Assembly (NCBI GenBank): GCA_035771165.1 | Contig: JAWNZC010000106.1 | Coordinates: forward strand, 248,001-312,000 | Reading direction: 5' to 3' | From: Paragorgia papillata | Taxonomy: Eukaryota; Cnidaria; Anthozoa; Scleralcyonacea; Coralliidae | Length of the DNA stretch: 64,000 bases | Part shown: in pieces, positions 41,450 through 50,828 of the stretch | How the letters are laid out: each line of letters opens with the position of its first letter | Position numbering within the stretch: position 1 is the stretch's first letter | The notes under the pieces: generated by a model | Told to the model about the DNA's origin: nothing | Database searches by the model: none | What the model saw: only the letters and a program-made list of their open reading frames with translations | Program-made: the position numbers and the translations under genes

Positions 41450-42421
41450 ATGGAAGATGAACTTTTACTTATTGATCTTGAACTTCGAGATATTTACTAC
41501 AATCCTGTAACAGGTTACCAATCTATGGAGAAACTTTACCAAGCTGCTGTAAAAGAAAACCCCTCAATAACCAGAAAACAAGTTAAGGAGTGGTTGCACA
41601 GCCAAAAAGTTTTTACCTTACACAAACCTATCAGAAAACCAAGAAAATACCAGAAAACATTTGTTAAAAACCTTGCTGACCAAATGCAAATGGACTTGGT
41701 GGATATGGCGAAATTTGGTTCTGAAAATAATGACCAAAAATGGATCTTGACAGGTATTGAAATTTTGTCAAGATTTGGTTTCGCTGTTCCTGTTAAAAGA
41801 AAGAGTACTGTCGCTATGGTGCCAGGCGTTTCAAAAATGTTGGAAGAATTTAAGAAAAGATTTGGTAAATATCCAGAAACAGTCCAATTTGACGAAGGGA
41901 AGGAGTTTTATAATGTTGGAGTAAAAACTCTTTTGAAATCTCTAAACATAGAATATTTTTCATCCAGATCCCACAGAAAGGCTGCACTTGTAGAAAGGTT
42001 TAACAGAACTTTGAAAACCAGAATGTGGAAATTTTTTACTTTTAAAGGAAACAAGGAGTGGTTAGATAGTTTGGACAAATTTGTAAACAGTTACAACAAC
42101 ACAATCCACAGCACCATTAAAATGAAGCCCAAAGATGTCAATGATATCAACCAATCCAAAGTTTTCTTTGCCCTGTATGGGACCCCGCCTCTTGAATCCC
42201 AAGTAAACCCAAAATTCAAAATTGGGGACCATGTCAGGATCCAAAAATACAGAAAAAACTTTGCAAAGGGTTATGATCCAAATTTTACAAATGAAATTTT
42301 TACTGTGTCAGCGGTTTTTAGAGGTGACCCTGTTATGTATAGAATTCGGGATAAGGAGGAGGACATTATGGGAAAATTTTATGGTGAGGAGTTGGTAAAA
42401 GTTGTTGGGGAACAAACATAA
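41450..42421 (+). CDS. Retroviral-type (rve) integrase (323 aa)
   Basis: The ATG follows GGAAATAA. An N-terminal helical/zinc-like region precedes an RNase H-fold core with likely catalytic residues D82 (MQMDLVDMAKF), D148 (TVQFDEGKEF) and E182 (ALVERFNRTLK). The spacing of 33 residues between D148 and E182 is close to DD35E. After the core, residues ~260-320 (KFKIGDHVRIQKYRKNF, then PNFTNEIFTVSAVF) form the SH3-like/chromo-type tail seen in Polinton and Gypsy integrases. It would join the element ends to target DNA and give the 6-bp duplication seen here. Confidence 0.93.
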   Translation: MEDELLLIDLELRDIYYNPVTGYQSMEKLYQAAVKENPSITRKQVKEWLHSQKVFTLHKPIRKPRKYQKTFVKNLADQMQMDLVDMAKFGSENNDQKWILTGIEILSRFGFAVPVKRKSTVAMVPGVSKMLEEFKKRFGKYPETVQFDEGKEFYNVGVKTLLKSLNIEYFSSRSHRKAALVERFNRTLKTRMWKFFTFKGNKEWLDSLDKFVNSYNNTIHSTIKMKPKDVNDINQSKVFFALYGTPPLESQVNPKFKIGDHVRIQKYRKNFAKGYDPNFTNEIFTVSAVFRGDPVMYRIRDKEEDIMGKFYGEELVKVVGEQT

Positions 42422-42428
42422 ATAAATA

Positions 42429-44006
42429 ATGGATAGAGAAACCAAAACTGAGGACCCAGGTGTTGAAATGAAAAATCTAAATCCAAACGAAACAGAAGAA
42501 GATGAGCAGGATCGTTTAGAAAGAGAAGAGATGGCCGAGGAGGAAACGGATTTGGGTGGTACCAGAAGAAAAGAAACATTAGAAGAAACACAGGAACGTT
42601 TAGATAGAGAAGACAGAGAAGAAACACAGGAACGTTTAGATAGAGAAGCCAGAGGAGAGGAAACACCCAAAAAAGGGTACAGCAAAGACGATGATCCCGA
42701 AACACCCATACCTAAAAACCTACTTGAAGCACTAATGAAAAGAGCAGCAGGTTTAAAAAATATAGATCCAACTACTGATGAAAGGGTTGTAGATAATATG
42801 GATTTAAACCGCTTAAACCCTGACGTTAAAGAACTGGAAAAAAAACTAACAAAATTAAGAACTGGTGGTGGCAAAAAAAGGGCAACCGAAACATTTAGAG
42901 AAGCAACCAGAAGGAAAGAAGAAAAATTGTTAAGTAATTTTTACCGTAGAAAAACCTTTGAAAGAAGAAAATTCCTAAATGCAATATTAAAAAATAGGGT
43001 TAGTGTTGGTAAAAAAGGTAGTAATGGAGAAAAACTAATTAAAAAAAGTATAATAACATATGACAAAAATGGAGATGAAAATGGAATAATATATGACAAT
43101 GTAATGGTTAAGGTTAAAGATACCAAAAGTGGTAAAATTATATCAAACCCAGACCCAAAATTTAAAGAAGAAGTTGATGCATACGAAAAGTTATGTTCAG
43201 ATGCAGGAGAAGAATACCTAAACACAGCAAATGGAAAATTAGCAAAAAAATTAGGGCTCAGTGCAGAAGCATCTAACATACTTCGCAGAGTCGTCGCAAA
43301 AGATATGATGAACAAAGTAATAATTATGGGTGATGCTATCTACACAAGTGTAAACGCACCAGAAGGAGAACTTGACACCAACCTTGGTAACATTGGCGGG
43401 GTTTTAAAAGATATTGACCATATTGTTAATAACCCCCACCTTGACGCAGCAGAAATAAAGAAAGCACTTGAAGACAACTTGGAAGCTGCTGAAATTAACA
43501 AAAATCTTTATAGGGATTTGATAAGAGATACAGACAACCAAACATTAAGACCTCTCTATGAAATGGGGATGGATGCTTGTGCAACAAAGGCAGAGGTGGT
43601 CAGATTAACACTAAACACGAAACCACAGGAGGCTGAAACAATGCAATTGGCGGAAGAGCATGTTATAACAAGATTCGAAAAATTTAAAGAATGGGCTAAA
43701 CAAAACATGGGTGTCTCTGCTGCAATTGCAATTTCCATTGCAGGCATCATAACAACTGTGGTGTTAGCTGGAAAAGCTGCTGTTGTAACAACTGCAAAGG
43801 CAACAGGAGCATTAGGAAAGGCACTAGCAAAACTTGCAAAAGCCGCTTGGCCTGTATTGGCACCAATTCTTAGCATATTGGCAACTGCACTATCTTGGGG
43901 TGCAAAGGGGCTAGCATGGTTGGCGAAAAATTTGTGGATCCTTGCAATAGCTTTGACATATTTTGTTTACACAGAATACAAAAACTATAAGAAAAAACAA
44001 AAATAA
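42429..44006 (+). CDS. Large virion-type protein with charged N-terminus and hydrophobic C-terminus (525 aa)
   Basis: The ATG is eight bases after the integrase stop, behind AAATAAATA. Residues ~25-75 are a charged repeat (EETQERLDREDREETQERL). The middle is helical and charged. Residues ~430-515 contain three hydrophobic segments (AAIAISIAGIITTVVLAG, PVLAPILSILATALSWG, NLWILAIALTYFVY), ending KNYKKKQK. Proteins with this plan occur in other animal Polintons and are unassigned. A membrane-interacting virion component is my inference. Confidence 0.7.
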   Translation: MDRETKTEDPGVEMKNLNPNETEEDEQDRLEREEMAEEETDLGGTRRKETLEETQERLDREDREETQERLDREARGEETPKKGYSKDDDPETPIPKNLLEALMKRAAGLKNIDPTTDERVVDNMDLNRLNPDVKELEKKLTKLRTGGGKKRATETFREATRRKEEKLLSNFYRRKTFERRKFLNAILKNRVSVGKKGSNGEKLIKKSIITYDKNGDENGIIYDNVMVKVKDTKSGKIISNPDPKFKEEVDAYEKLCSDAGEEYLNTANGKLAKKLGLSAEASNILRRVVAKDMMNKVIIMGDAIYTSVNAPEGELDTNLGNIGGVLKDIDHIVNNPHLDAAEIKKALEDNLEAAEINKNLYRDLIRDTDNQTLRPLYEMGMDACATKAEVVRLTLNTKPQEAETMQLAEEHVITRFEKFKEWAKQNMGVSAAIAISIAGIITTVVLAGKAAVVTTAKATGALGKALAKLAKAAWPVLAPILSILATALSWGAKGLAWLAKNLWILAIALTYFVYTEYKNYKKKQK

Positions 44007-44018
44007 ACACCATTATAA

Positions 44019-44549
44019 ATGAATGCAGAATACACAACAATGAATGAAGAAAAAACTGACGAACCGCAAAACTTGACACTTCGAGAAGATTTAATTCGCT
44101 TATCCTTTGCAAAGGAGATCAAATATTCGGAAGCATACCTGAAAAAAGCTTCAATGACCCAACTTGAAAAAATTAAGTTAAATTATGAAAGAACCCAACT
44201 TGACAAAACAACTTCTCTGTTAACAGAAACCCTTGTAACCAAATTCTCAGAGTTATTGGAGCAACTGGATTTGGTACAAGATGACGAAAAACTGGATGCT
44301 GAATTATCTTCGAACAAACTTTTTTGCGATGACGTTAGGTGTATGGTTAGAAAAATTTCGCCATATATTCCGATGATTGGTTTGCTCACTGGTGGCATCA
44401 TTATTGCAAAACATGTTTGGGATAAAGGTGGAGTCGAGCCAAACAAAGTGAGGAAACCAAGCCAAAATAAAGATGTTACAGTACAAAATGATGAAAATTC
44501 TTCTGAAAACAGCAATGGTAGCAATTCTGTTGATCCCAGTGACAGTTGA
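44019..44549 (+). CDS. Single-pass membrane protein, unknown (176 aa)
   Basis: The ATG follows CATTATAA; an internal ATG eight codons later is possible. Helical N-terminal half (residues ~20-110), a hydrophobic segment at ~113-130 (SPYIPMIGLLTGGIIIAK), and a polar Asn/Ser-rich tail (ENSSENSNGSNSVDPSDS). Role unknown. Confidence 0.6.
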   Translation: MNAEYTTMNEEKTDEPQNLTLREDLIRLSFAKEIKYSEAYLKKASMTQLEKIKLNYERTQLDKTTSLLTETLVTKFSELLEQLDLVQDDEKLDAELSSNKLFCDDVRCMVRKISPYIPMIGLLTGGIIIAKHVWDKGGVEPNKVRKPSQNKDVTVQNDENSSENSNGSNSVDPSDS

Positions 44550-44641
44550 GCTAATATTACTTAAATTTTTACTTCTTTCATAATCTTTGTTGTATTATGA
44601 AAAAATTGAATTTAAAAGAATGTTTTTTAAAAGTATAATAA

Positions 44642-45505
44642 ATGGAAAGTAAAGAACAGTTAGAATTTGAGATAAAACTTTTGCAAGATGATTTACACAA
44701 AAAGCTTAAAAAAACTAATGGAATATCCGAACAGGATATCTCTACTGAAAATCCATATTTATCAAATGCAGAGTTAATTTTTTTAGCTTTTGAAAATGGT
44801 GTTAAAAAAGGATGTCCATTAACACGCGTAACAGTTTTTGAAATGCTTGGATTGAAATTCCAACATCCTAAAATCCAAGGCAATCCAGTCCACTATAATG
44901 GCTTTGATCCTGTTAAAGTAACATTCACAGAAGTTAATGGAAATGACAAATTAGAATTTCCAAGTATGAGCCAGGCTGCTTTATGCCTTGGTAAAAAATT
45001 AAAAGCTGCTAACATTAACTACTACATCAACAATGAAACCATTATTGAGTATAATGAAAAATTTTGGGCAGTCAGACGTTACACCCAAAAAACAGAAGAT
45101 GAAGCTAAAATTGAGCTTTTACAAAAAAAGCTGTATGAAAAAAATTTAGAATATTCCAAAAACAAACACGTTAGTTTAAACCCAATTCCAAAACCAGAGC
45201 TACTTAAACTAGCCACTAAAAATGGAATCATAGCTCCAACCCAACTTACCTGCAAAGCTCTATGTTACAAACTTGGATTGCAATATATTAAACCCACAAA
45301 CAATAATGTTAACAACAAAACAAACCCCATCAAAATTTTGTTTACAGCAGTAGTTCCATTCAAAAGTGAGATAATTGAGTTTCCAAGTATGAGTCAAGCA
45401 GCTTATGCATTATCCAAAAAAAATTACAAAAGTATCGAATATTACATTAAAAACAAAATAATTGTTTGGTACAATGGGAAATATTGGTCTATAAAAAGAA
45501 AATAA
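44642..45505 (+). CDS. Two-module NUMOD1-like DNA-binding protein (287 aa)
   Basis: The ATG follows TATAATAA. The protein holds two related halves, each ending in a module of the form VTF/ILF, then LEFPSMSQAALCLGKK or IEFPSMSQAAYALSKK, then IxYYI-N, and finally EKFWAVRR or GKYWSIKR. This is the pattern of NUMOD1-type helix-turn-helix modules of homing endonucleases (beta strand, FPS-x-x-x-A-A, G-x-x-W-x-h-x-R), here without a nuclease. A single-module relative follows at 46133. The stop overlaps the start motif of the next gene. It probably binds DNA, for example as a regulator of the element (inference). Confidence 0.6.
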   Translation: MESKEQLEFEIKLLQDDLHKKLKKTNGISEQDISTENPYLSNAELIFLAFENGVKKGCPLTRVTVFEMLGLKFQHPKIQGNPVHYNGFDPVKVTFTEVNGNDKLEFPSMSQAALCLGKKLKAANINYYINNETIIEYNEKFWAVRRYTQKTEDEAKIELLQKKLYEKNLEYSKNKHVSLNPIPKPELLKLATKNGIIAPTQLTCKALCYKLGLQYIKPTNNNVNNKTNPIKILFTAVVPFKSEIIEFPSMSQAAYALSKKNYKSIEYYIKNKIIVWYNGKYWSIKRK

Positions 45506-45506
45506 A

Positions 45507-45797
45507 ATGGGAAACTCAAAATCCAGACCAAAAGAAAAATATAATAAAAACCATATTACCAAAAAGGGTTTTCAGTTTGGTTTAAGTTTTGGTAAAGAGG
45601 ATATGACAATGGAAGGAAATGTGCAAATAGGTTGGACAAGCAAGACAGTTAAAAATTACACCATGGTCCCAAGTTGCAAAAAATCGACATCTGTGGAATC
45701 TTTTGAAAATAAAATAAATGATAATGTTAACAAGAATCTCAAATTGGTACCGACAAATCCGGAAGAAAAGGGTAGACAGGAGGAACCTAATTCTTAG
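45507..45797 (+). CDS. Probable N-myristoylated small protein (96 aa)
   Basis: The ATG is one base after the previous stop, in AAAATAAAATGGG. It begins MGNSKSRPKEK, which fits the N-myristoylation consensus (Gly2, small residue at 5-6, then basic), suggesting membrane attachment. The rest is polar with FQFGLSFGKEDMTMEGN and has no domain I recognise. Confidence 0.6.
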   Translation: MGNSKSRPKEKYNKNHITKKGFQFGLSFGKEDMTMEGNVQIGWTSKTVKNYTMVPSCKKSTSVESFENKINDNVNKNLKLVPTNPEEKGRQEEPNS

Positions 45798-45850
45798 AAA
45801 AAAATGGATTCAAAAAGAAAAAGATCGTTGGGTGCACAATGATGTTAGAA

Positions 45851-46126
45851 ATGAACATTATTATTGAAAACCAAAAATCTCTTATTCCAAAAATCTCTTA
45901 TTCCAAAAATCTCTTATTCCAAAAATCTCTTATTCCAAAAATAAGAAATTTTAAAAGAAAACCACTATAATAAACAATGACAAACATTATTGAAAACCAA
46001 AAATCTCTTATTCCAAAAATAAGAAATTTTAAAAGAAAACCACTATAATAAACAATGACAAACATTATTGAAAACCAAAAATCTCTTATTCCAAAAATAA
46101 GAAATTTTAAAAGAAAACCACTATAA
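45851..46126 (+). repeat. Tandem array of three tiny ORFs (39, 23 and 23 codons)
   Basis: A 78-bp unit (26 codons) repeats with starts at 45977 and 46055, in register with the next gene's ATG at 46133. Each unit contains CTATAATAAACAATG and a 23-codon ORF with QKSLIPKIRNFKRKPL, ending in a TAA that overlaps the next start motif (stops at 46046 and 46124). The first unit (ATG 45851, stop 45968) has a 48-bp in-frame expansion of a 16-bp subunit, TCTCTTATTCCAAAAA. Frame is preserved throughout. Either micro-peptides or a repeated promoter/leader upstream of 46133. Confidence 0.7.
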
Positions 46127-46132
46127 TAAACA

Positions 46133-46558
46133 ATGCAACACCAATACGAACCCACTCCTCAAAAACTTTTCCAAATACGAATGCAACTTAGAGAAGGTGC
46201 AAACAAAAGACTTCAAACAATAAGAGAAGAAAATTTTCCACCAACATCCCTTAAAGAACTCAGAGCAATTGGTGGTAAACTTGGTGTTAAAGGTTCCCAC
46301 AAACTTAACTTAAAAACACTTTGCGAGCAACTTAAAATTCCATTAGTAAAAAATGAAGTTTACGATAAGTACCACAGAAACGCAATTAAAACACCAGTCA
46401 AAATAACATTTACTTCTGCTGCTGGTGATGAAATAGAGTTTCCAAGTATTTACAATGCAGCAAAAAATTTGGAAAGAAACCCAAGTTATATTCCTTATTG
46501 CATTAAAAAAAACAGGGAAGTTTCGTACAATGGTAAATTATGGTCAGTAAGTCGTTGA
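46133..46558 (+). CDS. Single-module NUMOD1-like protein (141 aa)
   Basis: The ATG follows CTATAATAAACA. The N-terminal half is helical and basic (LFQIRMQLREGANKRLQT). Residues ~85-141 hold one NUMOD1-like module (PVKITF, EIEFPSIYNAAKNLER, IPYCIKKN, YNGKLWSVSR). It is paralogous to each half of the 44642 gene. It is probably a DNA-binding regulator (inference). Its promoter and start are part of the 78-bp repeat array upstream. Confidence 0.6.
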   Translation: MQHQYEPTPQKLFQIRMQLREGANKRLQTIREENFPPTSLKELRAIGGKLGVKGSHKLNLKTLCEQLKIPLVKNEVYDKYHRNAIKTPVKITFTSAAGDEIEFPSIYNAAKNLERNPSYIPYCIKKNREVSYNGKLWSVSR

Positions 46559-46621
46559 AAATTTTTAAAACCATACTATAATAAACGAGACTCTATACTG
46601 TTTTCTTGTCATTCCTTTTTA

Positions 46622-46649
46622 AAATTCTATCCAACTTTGGATAGAAATT
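46622..46649. terminator. Hairpin with TTCTATCC / GGATAGAA stem
   Basis: An 11-bp stem around AACTTT in the 161-bp gap between the NUMOD1-like gene and the polymerase. It is followed by a T-rich stretch. It could be a terminator of the upstream gene; only the fold supports this. Confidence 0.4.
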
Positions 46650-46719
46650 TCTTCATGAAGTTTTTTTAATTTTGGTTTAAAGAAATAATTTTAAATTTTT
46701 TTCACACACTAATAAAGGA

Positions 46720-49700
46720 ATGACGAAACAAACTAATGACCCTAAATTACTTAAAATTCGCGAAGATGCTCGCCTTAGAAAACAAAGGCAGTTGCAACGC
46801 GACAAGGAAATGAAACCTTTTAAACCTGAAAGGCTTGCCATGCTTCAAGAAAAACAGAAGGCAAAGGAAGCAAAAAAAGAACAAGACCTCATTAACCAAC
46901 AAGACAGGTTAAAAGATAACTTAACTAAGTTTCAACAAAAAACATACAAAAAACTCCAGAAAAAGGAGCAACAAAAATGGTCAAGAGAGATCAGACAAGA
47001 GGAAGCACGACAAGACAAACTCAAATGGGACAAGAAGTGGAAAGGGGCTGGCAAAAAACTTAAGAAAACTCGTCAAGTTTTAGGGAACAAACTATCGAAA
47101 ATTTTTAGAAAGAGGACCAAAGCTATCAAAAAAATTCGTCAAACGGAGCCAATTATGATCAAAAACTTTGCAAATGGGAAAGCAGCATTATATGAAATAT
47201 CTGGTCAAAATTACAAAGACCCAGTAGTATTTTTGGAACAAACCACAGCAACTGCTGAAAAACTCATAAACAGCATTGAAAATTCCAAAAAAGTAAAGAC
47301 AACTTTAATCTGTAAACTTGTACATTTTGATTATGTTGAAAGCCTTGAAGAAGTAGACACTTTTTACTTTGGATCCCATATGAAAGCCATGACAACAGAA
47401 GAAGATGTTACTGAGTTGTACAAATTATCAAAAATGGAAATGTTAGAAAATTTAGCAGCACACCAGAAAAAGGGTTCGGGATGGTCAATAAGGTCAGTCG
47501 AGTCTCTACACATATCAATAACCAAGTACAAACCATTAAATGGTAAGAGATACCAACAACTACCAAAATTTGTCAAGAACAAAAAAGCAATCATCAACCC
47601 ACAAAATGTCAAGGATGACTATTGCTTTCTGTACGCAGTTGCCATTGCAGAAACTCTTAAAAAAGAACCAAATGCTCAAAAACTTGAAAGAATTCCAGTG
47701 TCAATCCAGTTAATGGTTGAGGATTATGACGTCAGTGGTCTGTCATCTCCTGTCAAAATTAAAGAAATATCAAAGTTTGAACAGAACAACAAAATAGGTG
47801 TAAATGTTTTAAGTTACGATGATGAAATTAAAAAAATTTGCCAAATACAAATTTCAAGGTCCGAACATGACAATAGGGTCAACTTATTTTGGTGGAACGA
47901 TCATTTTAGTTGCATCAAAGACAAAAGCAAACTATTAACAAACCAAAATGACAATCATCAGCACAAAAAATTCTTCTGCGATTTCTGTATGAACCCTTTT
48001 GAGACGGAGGAGATACTGAATGAACACGAAACTATTTGTAGAACCCATGACGCCCAGATCCAGGAATACCCAGAAAAGGGTGTTGACGATATCATGGGAT
48101 GGGGTGGCAAGGATTTCAAGAAGACTCAGGATGTCCCTTTCATCATTGTGGCGGATTTTGAGTGTATGTTGAAAACTTTGAAATGTGGAAAAAATGATGA
48201 AGAAAAAAGTTATACCCAAAAGTACCAGGAGCACATCCCAATCAGCTATGGTTTTAATATTATTTGCTCTGATCAATCTGTGTTCCCTGGCAAGTATGTC
48301 AGTTACACAAAACAACATGATTTTGAAGATATTGGTCAAATGTTCGTTGAAAGCTTGGAGAAGGAAGCAAAAAAGATTTGGAACACATATCTCAAAAATC
48401 CAAAGAAAATTATAATGTCAGCAAAGGATGAGGAGAATTTCCAAAATGCAACAAAGTGCTACGTCTGTGGTGGTCAGTTTGTACAGAAAAAACCCAGAAT
48501 TTTGGATCCCAGAAGTTTGTGGAAAGCCAACAAAACCACTCCAAAATCCAAAGTCAGGGATCATGACCATTTAAATGGTAAATACAGAGGTGCAGCCCAC
48601 AACGACTGTAATTATTCCATGACAAGTGCGAGACATATCCCAGTTCTCTTCCATAATTTTAGTGGATATGATAGTCATTTAATTGCGAAATATTTGGGTA
48701 TCTCAAGTGGTAAACTCGGTTGTATCGCAAAAACAGAGGAGGAGTACATCAGTGTCAACAAAACCCTTTGGATGGATGGTGGGATGAAAAAGGATCCAAA
48801 AACAGGCACACTTAAAAAGAAGTGGGTACCCTTGGAACTACGATTCTTGGACTCTTTAAAATTTATGTCAAGTTCTTTAGCAACACTAATGACAAACTTA
48901 CCGAATGACGAGTTCCACTACACCGAAAATGGTTTCAAAAACTATCCCAAAGAAAATGTTGAGCTGCTGAAACAGAAAGGGGTGTTCCCCTATGAGTATG
49001 TAAATTCCTTGAAAAAGTTGGACTGTACAGAATTACCACCACACAAAGAATTTCATTCGAGGTTAACAGGGAAAAATGTTGACATTGAAGATTACGAACA
49101 TGGTAAAAATGTTTGGGAAAAGTTTGAGTGCAAAACTTTAAAGGATTACATGGAACTATACCAAAAAACAGATGTGTTGGGACTCTCTGACGTTATCCAA
49201 AGCTTCAGAAAGATGTGTAAAGAAACTTACAAACTTGACCCTATGTGGCACTACACAACTCCTGGATTGGCTTGGGATGCCTTGTTGAAAATGACGGGTC
49301 AAAAGTTGGAGCTCCTAACAGATCCTGACATGTATTTAATGATTGAAAAAGGCATTCGTGGTGGGATTTCAACCATTACCCACAGATATGCAGAAGCCAA
49401 CAATAAGTACATGGAAGAGTATGACCCCACAAAAGAAAGTGTTTTCATTCCATACCTTGACAAAAACAATTTGTATGGTCATTCAATGATCCAACCATTA
49501 CCAGTCGGTGGTTTTGGATGGGTTCCAAAAGAGGAGTTGGAGGACTGGCAAAAATATTTGTCAACAAAAGGCGAGGGATGTTTTCTGGAAGTGGATCTCG
49601 AATATTCAGAAGAACTCCATGATCTACATAACGAGATGCCATTTGCTGCCGAGAGATTAATGATTGACAAGGTTGAAAAGTTGGTACCAAATTTGAATAA

Positions 49701-50688
49701 CAAAGAAAAATTTGTGGTACATTACGAAGCCTTGGAACAGATTTTGACGAATGGTTTAAAATTATCAAAAATTCATCGTGGGGTTTCATTTAATGAAAAA
49801 GCTTGGATGGAACCATACATCATGTTAAACACAAAATTAAGAACAGCAGCTAAGAATGACTTTGAAAAGGATTTCTTTAAGCTTATGAATAACGCCCCAT
49901 TTGGGAAAACCATGGAGAATGTCAGAAACCGGATTGACGTCAGACTGGTTTCATTTGAAGACCAGTTTGAGAAATTAGCAAAAAAACCACATTACAAAGC
50001 CAACACAATATTTACTGAAAACTTAGCAGCTGTGCATATGAGAAAGACCAGAGTAAAATTAAACAAACCCATATATTGTGGTGCTGCAATACTTGACAAG
50101 AGCAAAATTACTATGTATGACTTTCATTACAAATATGTTAAACCAAAATATGGGGATAGGGCAAAGTTGTTATTTACAGACACAGATTCATTGTGTTATG
50201 CTATTAAAACTGATGACTTTTTTGTTGACATTTCGCCAGATGTTACAAAAATGTTTGACACTTCAAACTTCCCAGATAACCATCCAAGTGGCATCAAAAA
50301 AGAGAACAAAAAAGTCCTTGGACGAATGAAGTCAGAAACAGGTGCTGACCAAATATCAAATTTTGTTGGATTGCGTTCGAAAGCTTATGTTATCAAAATG
50401 GCAAAAAAGAAAAATCCAGAAACTGGGTTATGGGAGTGCAAGGAAGAGAAAAAATGCAAAGGTATCGCAAAGGCAGTCATTAACAACAAAATCAAGTTTG
50501 ACGATTATTATAACTGTTTGCTTACTGGTAAAAATGAACTAAGAGGTATGAACACTTTTAGAAGTACAAACCATACCATACATACCATACATGTCAACAA
50601 AATAGCGTTGAATTCTGAGGATGACAAAAGAGTCATACTTGAGAACAAAATTAGTACTTTGGCGATTGGTCATTACAAAACTAAGTAA
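46720..50688 (+). CDS. Protein-primed family B DNA polymerase, Polinton type (1322 aa)
   Basis: The ATG follows CTAATAAAGGA. Residues 1-140 are a Lys/Glu coiled region, possibly the terminal-protein part. Residues ~298-400 have DDYCFLYAV (C302) and NDHFSCI (H395), an OTU-like Cys/His pair. A zinc-finger-like FFCDFC lies at 418-423. Exonuclease motifs: ADFEC (D479, E481), FSGYDSH (D651), YQKTD (D818). A Cys/His insert with CYVC and RDHDHLNGKYRG lies at 580-630, typical of Polinton polymerases. Palm motifs: A YLDKNNLYG (D914), B KLMNNAPFGK (K1054), C FTDTDSL (D1154, D1156). All catalytic residues are present, so it should be active. It replicates the element by protein priming. Confidence 0.95.
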   Translation: MTKQTNDPKLLKIREDARLRKQRQLQRDKEMKPFKPERLAMLQEKQKAKEAKKEQDLINQQDRLKDNLTKFQQKTYKKLQKKEQQKWSREIRQEEARQDKLKWDKKWKGAGKKLKKTRQVLGNKLSKIFRKRTKAIKKIRQTEPIMIKNFANGKAALYEISGQNYKDPVVFLEQTTATAEKLINSIENSKKVKTTLICKLVHFDYVESLEEVDTFYFGSHMKAMTTEEDVTELYKLSKMEMLENLAAHQKKGSGWSIRSVESLHISITKYKPLNGKRYQQLPKFVKNKKAIINPQNVKDDYCFLYAVAIAETLKKEPNAQKLERIPVSIQLMVEDYDVSGLSSPVKIKEISKFEQNNKIGVNVLSYDDEIKKICQIQISRSEHDNRVNLFWWNDHFSCIKDKSKLLTNQNDNHQHKKFFCDFCMNPFETEEILNEHETICRTHDAQIQEYPEKGVDDIMGWGGKDFKKTQDVPFIIVADFECMLKTLKCGKNDEEKSYTQKYQEHIPISYGFNIICSDQSVFPGKYVSYTKQHDFEDIGQMFVESLEKEAKKIWNTYLKNPKKIIMSAKDEENFQNATKCYVCGGQFVQKKPRILDPRSLWKANKTTPKSKVRDHDHLNGKYRGAAHNDCNYSMTSARHIPVLFHNFSGYDSHLIAKYLGISSGKLGCIAKTEEEYISVNKTLWMDGGMKKDPKTGTLKKKWVPLELRFLDSLKFMSSSLATLMTNLPNDEFHYTENGFKNYPKENVELLKQKGVFPYEYVNSLKKLDCTELPPHKEFHSRLTGKNVDIEDYEHGKNVWEKFECKTLKDYMELYQKTDVLGLSDVIQSFRKMCKETYKLDPMWHYTTPGLAWDALLKMTGQKLELLTDPDMYLMIEKGIRGGISTITHRYAEANNKYMEEYDPTKESVFIPYLDKNNLYGHSMIQPLPVGGFGWVPKEELEDWQKYLSTKGEGCFLEVDLEYSEELHDLHNEMPFAAERLMIDKVEKLVPNLNNKEKFVVHYEALEQILTNGLKLSKIHRGVSFNEKAWMEPYIMLNTKLRTAAKNDFEKDFFKLMNNAPFGKTMENVRNRIDVRLVSFEDQFEKLAKKPHYKANTIFTENLAAVHMRKTRVKLNKPIYCGAAILDKSKITMYDFHYKYVKPKYGDRAKLLFTDTDSLCYAIKTDDFFVDISPDVTKMFDTSNFPDNHPSGIKKENKKVLGRMKSETGADQISNFVGLRSKAYVIKMAKKKNPETGLWECKEEKKCKGIAKAVINNKIKFDDYYNCLLTGKNELRGMNTFRSTNHTIHTIHVNKIALNSEDDKRVILENKISTLAIGHYKTK

Positions 50689-50828
50689 ATTAAGTTCAAA
50701 ATTTGTATTCAAACAGGAATACAGATTTTTGTGGATGTTTTTCAAATTTTCTTGTTTTGTGGTTTACTGTATGGATTCCAGTAATGCAAACATTTTTTGA
50801 GCATTTTTCAGTGTTTGTCTTCCAGCTT

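Noticed and set aside
45898..46155. Minus-strand 85-codon frame with GFLLKFLIFGIRDFW repeats
   Set aside because: It is the mirror of the 78-bp tandem array, whose plus-strand frames have start motifs.
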